From Breviolum minutum Mf 1.05b.01 (taxonomy: Eukaryota > Sar > Dinophyceae > Suessiales > Symbiodiniaceae): a stretch of DNA of 64,000 nucleotides. The DNA is taken from positions 194,737-258,736 of the forward strand of contig DF239332.1 of NCBI GenBank assembly GCA_000507305.1. Direction: 5' to 3'. Each line of letters begins with the position of its first letter. Within the stretch, counting starts at the first letter, position 1. The notes beneath the pieces are model-generated. The model was not told where the DNA came from, ran no database searches, and saw only the letters and a list, made by a program, of their open reading frames with translations. A program made the position numbers and the translations under genes. Positions 61,101 to 64,000 of the stretch are shown one piece after another.

Positions 61101-63763
61101 GAGAGAAAAACCCTCATCAGTGATCATGGGGATTGACGACATTCATGCTGGGGGATCAATATTACAAATATATGACAGTCGTTGAAAAATACATGGGGCA
61201 CAGTCCCTACATATTGATTTATATAGACGGACTCCACGAATCTGTGCCATTTTGGTATCTGTGCCAAGCCATCTATTTCGACCTTTTTCGGTACATCCTC
61301 CACCTTTTGCAATCTGCCATGCCTGCTCTTCATTGGCCTCCACTTCAGGTTCCACCGGGGCCAAAGGTGCTGGCACCCGGGTGCCACTTCCGGGTGGCAC
61401 CATGGGGCCTGTGCCCGGGAAAGGTAGCAAATGACTAGTACGCCTCTGAATCATTACCGCGAGGTGGTCGAAGTGGAATTGAAAATCTCAATATTCCAGG
61501 GTTATGTTGCCCCTTCTATCATGATGTGGGAAAGCTGTGCCATCTAGTTTGACCTGATTGTGAGGTGGGATGTGCTTCAAAAGACTTCAGCAGTCTAGTG
61601 AATTACATAAAGAAGCATATAAAAACATACAAAAACTACAGAAAAATTAGAGCATTCTTAAATTGATTGCACAAACTAGATGTCTACAACATGTTTTGCA
61701 ACGATGAATCCATCAATTTCCACTATGTTTTGTTTTTCTCATCTTCCAACTTTCCTTCTCCATCAACCCCCACCCCAACCCTTCCACACCACCTGGCACC
61801 GGAGCACTTCGAACCCGGCGTTTCTTCCAAGGAGCAGCTTCATTTGCTTCCTCCTGGAGGGGTCGAATGCATGGAATCCAGGTGGGTTCTGTGAACCACT
61901 TGTATGCGTACTAAGTTGAATGTAGTCTAAGAACTCAAGCAAAATCTTCCAAGGTATCTTTTTGGGCAAGGGAAATTGTACCAGGGATTCGGGCGAGACC
62001 TCTGAGATGGTTCCATTGAGACAGACATGCTGCGGAAAACACTTCAATTAGAATGCCTCACGAATGCCTTCTAGCGAATGCCGATGCAATACGGACAACT
62101 CCTCTTGAACATTTTGGACGTATACCCGCAGCATCCACGTACCAAGTAAACATCTCGGTATGTAAGATTATTAAATCGTGGGGCGCATCCCAGATTCATG
62201 GGGGACTGGTATACTAACAATAAACCTCCAAATCATATCAGATCTATTTCAATCTATACCCCTAAGCGTGACAAGAATATATGCCCCAAGAACTCACCGG
62301 AATTCCGGGTCATTCAATTTTGGCGTATTTTGGCAACTTGGCTATGACTATGACAACAAGCTGACCACCCAAATTACAGAAAAGAGTTGAACAACGTTAC
62401 CAGGATAATTTGGTCTCATCAGGTTGATATGAAAGAAAACCTACATCCAATTGAAAAATTGACATCAAAACCCAACCAAAAATCCCACCCAACTTGAAAA
62501 TCCGTTAAAAAATCATCTAAAAACCTCATCAAACCTCCATATTAAGTGTGACTTTTTTGGGTTCTTCAACATCTAAATTTTTGTTCCAGGGGTGTAAACT
62601 TACGACGTTTCGGCCGCAGGATTTTTGTGTTTTTTGCGTGACCTCCTTGGAGGTCGAGCCCCTCTCCGCGCGCCTTGAAAGGTGGCTGTTCGATAGGTGA
62701 GGCCGCCTCCCCAGCCTCGGGGAGGTTGGGAGGTTGGTTGGAAGGCTCCGGCTTTTGGGGTGTGACATGAAGTACCCTTTAAGGTGCTTGCAAATGATTA
62801 GATAACTTGACTAATGTACATAATATAAACCATATATTTTTACAAATATAACTAACATATTTACTGACATATTAGGCCAAGGATTTTTGGATCTGGATTG
62901 ATTCTTATAATAGCCAATAGCGAAGAATTGGGAAGGGGAATGCGGCGGAAATGATGATTCTTGTTGCGGGACTGTTGCAAGGAGGGGTTGTTTGATTGCC
63001 TACAAGATCTACAAGTTTGCAGTGCCAAACCCTTCTAAAATTTCTAAACGCATCATCAGGTATCACATTCTTAACCACAACATGCTGGTTCTTGTCGCGA
63101 ATCCTTCAATGATAACCAATCCTTCAACGCCAATATCTCCGCGTCCACGCATATCTTCAAACAGCACAAGTGGGAAAGTTGTCATATGTTCCTCAACCCC
63201 TCAAAAGAAGTTAAGAATTGTGCTACTCCTAACTTCTCTAATGATCACTGTTGCATCTCTTCAAGTAAGGAAAAATAATCCCCATCCATGCACTGGACCT
63301 GCGCGACTGGCTGCATCTTGGCAATGTCGAGACTTTCCTGGCACCAATGTTTCGATGACGTCCAAGCCTGTTTTCTTCCCCTGAAAATTCACATGGAACA
63401 TATGAAGGTTTGGTTCAAATGATTTTCCGGATTTCAAATGGATGATTTGCAGGTTCCAGCCATTAATATTCCGGGGTGTAAATCTGAAAGCTCAAAACTG
63501 AACCCCACTCCCTCGTTGAAAGCCTTTTAAGCCCGGAGGGGTCAGATTCTACATCATAGTCACCACCATATATCATCCTAGAATACCATGCACCAACATT
63601 CAACCTACAAGCTACAACTGCAGCTATGAACGTTTCGCCGATCTCAATAGCAAACCCCTTCCAAGCTCCACCCCGGGATATGTTTTCTACTGCGCCAGTG
63701 GGTCCAGCCGTTGCATGTTTCGCAAAGGCACGAATGTCCAGCCACTTCTTTTTTCTTGTCCGT
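58032..63763 (-). CDS. Unrecognised multi-exon gene, partial model
   Basis: At least six minus-strand exon-like segments: 63605-63763, 63299-63367, about 63090-63191, about 62590-62760, 61323-61408, about 60392-60480, then 60148-60288 and 58032-58193. Most have AG|G acceptors and GT, GC or GA donors. Predicted parts include a globular segment (WLDIRAFAKHATAGPTGAVE), proline/glutamate-rich linkers, a basic stretch (LRPKRRKF), a CPKC segment and a Pro-Gly-Arg tail. I do not recognise the protein. It could be more than one gene, and its 5' end may be right of the window. Confidence 0.45.
58194..60147. other. Long intron or spacer
   Basis: It contains a family A element (58781-58883), AT and TG repeats (58605-58670) and otherwise unique sequence. 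A plus-strand open stretch at 59253-59720 has no protein-like features. Confidence 0.4.
58781..58883. mobile_element. MITE family A, well preserved
   Basis: CCCTACCTGAAACCAACATA at the left and GCTATGTTAGTTTTAGGGAG followed by GGTA at the right. ACCTGAAAATGGATGGTTGG and GGCCTATTTTCAGGT form the inner arms. Best copy for a family consensus. Confidence 0.85.
60148..60288 (-). CDS. Exon of unrecognised gene with CPKC (SAKDLSEFFTGCLASRRGK)
   Basis: The acceptor is TTTGCTAG|GTGCTG and the donor is GCAACTTGG|GTATGC. It has 47 codons, phase 0. It reads VLLSNVPPMASAKDLSEFF and later VKTVKNACPKCHATW. The CPKCH pair could be half of a zinc-binding site. Two other frames are partly open, but only this one has matching splice sites. 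Confidence 0.6.
60392..60480 (-). CDS. Exon of unrecognised gene (KRRVALAITVVPQEPKNVKE)
   Basis: The frame reads SLVVKPSTKRRVALAITVVP, then EPKNVKELLPRK up to a GC donor, ACGTAAG|GCTGG. It joins the next exon in phase 0. The acceptor is not clear, so the right end is approximate. Read through the donor it would end at a stop after NEKPGR. Confidence 0.52.
61323..61408 (-). CDS. Exon of unrecognised gene (VPAPLAPVEPEVEANEEQ)
   Basis: The acceptor is GGGCACAG|GCCCCA and the donor is GAGCAG|GCATGG, a GC donor. It has 28 codons of proline/glutamate-rich linker (PMVPPGSGTRVPAPLAPVEP). The high local GC and both splice sites support it. Confidence 0.55.
62590..62760 (-). CDS. Exon of unrecognised gene (PNLPEAGEAASPIEQPPFK)
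   Basis: A GC-rich island in AT-rich sequence. The minus frame reads KPEPSNQPPNLPEAGEAASP, IEQPPFK and later ILRPKRRKFTPLEQKF. The donor may be TTTCAAG|GCGCG. The ends are approximate. It looks like a disordered, basic, probably nuclear segment. Confidence 0.45.
63090..63191 (-). CDS. Exon candidate (FPLVLFEDMRGRGDIGVEGL)
   Basis: The acceptor is GGTTGAG|GAACAT. The reading is EHMTTFPLVLFEDMRGRGDI and continues GVEGLVIIEGFATR. No donor is certain. The plus-strand frame here is also open but less protein-like. Confidence 0.45.
63299..63367 (-). CDS. Exon candidate (LDVIETLVPGKSRHCQDAAS)
   Basis: The acceptor is GAAAACAG|GCTTGG and the donor is CGCGCAG|GTCCAG. It has 22 codons between split codons. 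Its phase does not match the exon at 63605, so another small exon would lie between. Confidence 0.45.
63378..63480. mobile_element. MITE family B, diverged
   Basis: CCCCTGAAAATTCACATGGAAC and GTTCCAGCCATTAATATTCC followed by GGGGTGTA. The spacer AATGATTTTCCGGATTTC is like other copies. Confidence 0.65.
63605..63763 (-). CDS. Exon of unrecognised gene (WLDIRAFAKHATAGPTGAVE)
   Basis: The acceptor is CTATAAAG|ACGGAC and the donor is GCTTGTAG|GTTGAA. It has 52 codons reading RTRKKKWLDIRAFAKHATAG, then NISRGGAWKGFAIEIGETF. The composition is convincingly coding. The acceptor breaks the AG|G habit, so the exon may start elsewhere or the gene may continue upstream. Confidence 0.6.
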
Positions 63764-64000
63764 CTTTATAGAGTTCACCAAGAAAAACGAAAGATGGAAC
63801 TCCGAAGCGATTTTACCAACAAACATGTCATGGTAACAATATGTGCTATGAATGTGTACATGTAAAAATTCAAGGCATCTCAAAAGCTACTGCCTATTTG
63901 CGATTCTAGCGATCTGTGTTTACTCGCTGCCTCAAGAATGACAAAAAATACCAATGGTGCACATCATACTCAAATCTGAATATATATATACCCGCAAACC

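Overview
This window looks like nuclear DNA of a dinoflagellate, probably a symbiodiniacean or close relative. The species cannot be named from sequence alone. No bacterial, viral or organellar gene is seen. Three things point to this group. Nearly all well-supported exons lie on the minus strand in one head-to-tail array. Inferred introns begin with GT, GC or GA in similar numbers and end in AG followed by a G in the next exon. Short exons (mostly 40-120 nt) are scattered through AT-rich introns full of small inverted-repeat elements and simple repeats. Most real exons are too short to stand out as open reading frames, so I joined them by reading phase, splice dinucleotides and known protein motifs.

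The main gene is a UPF1-like superfamily 1 RNA helicase on the minus strand. It starts near 42995 and runs left off the window. I place about two dozen exons that give the helicase motifs in the right order: GPPGTG/KT, AADSNVAVDQ, DEASQATEP, GDQKQLPP, VQYRMHP, DIGVISPYAAQ and DGYQGREKE. The last motifs and the C-terminus lie beyond base 1.

The most unusual feature is a 19.6-kb interval between two helicase exons (22025 and 2402) that join in phase. It holds exons of several other genes on the same strand: a RING-finger C-terminus (17744-17837, perhaps starting at 20418), a Cys-rich open exon (17145-17486), a secreted FkbM-type methyltransferase (14642-16070) and an unrecognised gene (13427 to about 8520). 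Either one intron hosts several genes, or a block of genes was inserted into the helicase gene, or the assembly is wrong.

Right of the helicase, 44.9-54.9 kb holds an ankyrin-repeat-like gene whose 3' part is duplicated in tandem. The two copies have decayed in complementary places. From about 56 to 63.8 kb there is another minus-strand multi-exon gene that I do not recognise. Two exon-like segments read on the plus strand (48904-49081 and 52530-52622). The remaining sequence is introns or spacers with at least four families of miniature inverted-repeat elements, triplet repeats and AT-rich tracts.
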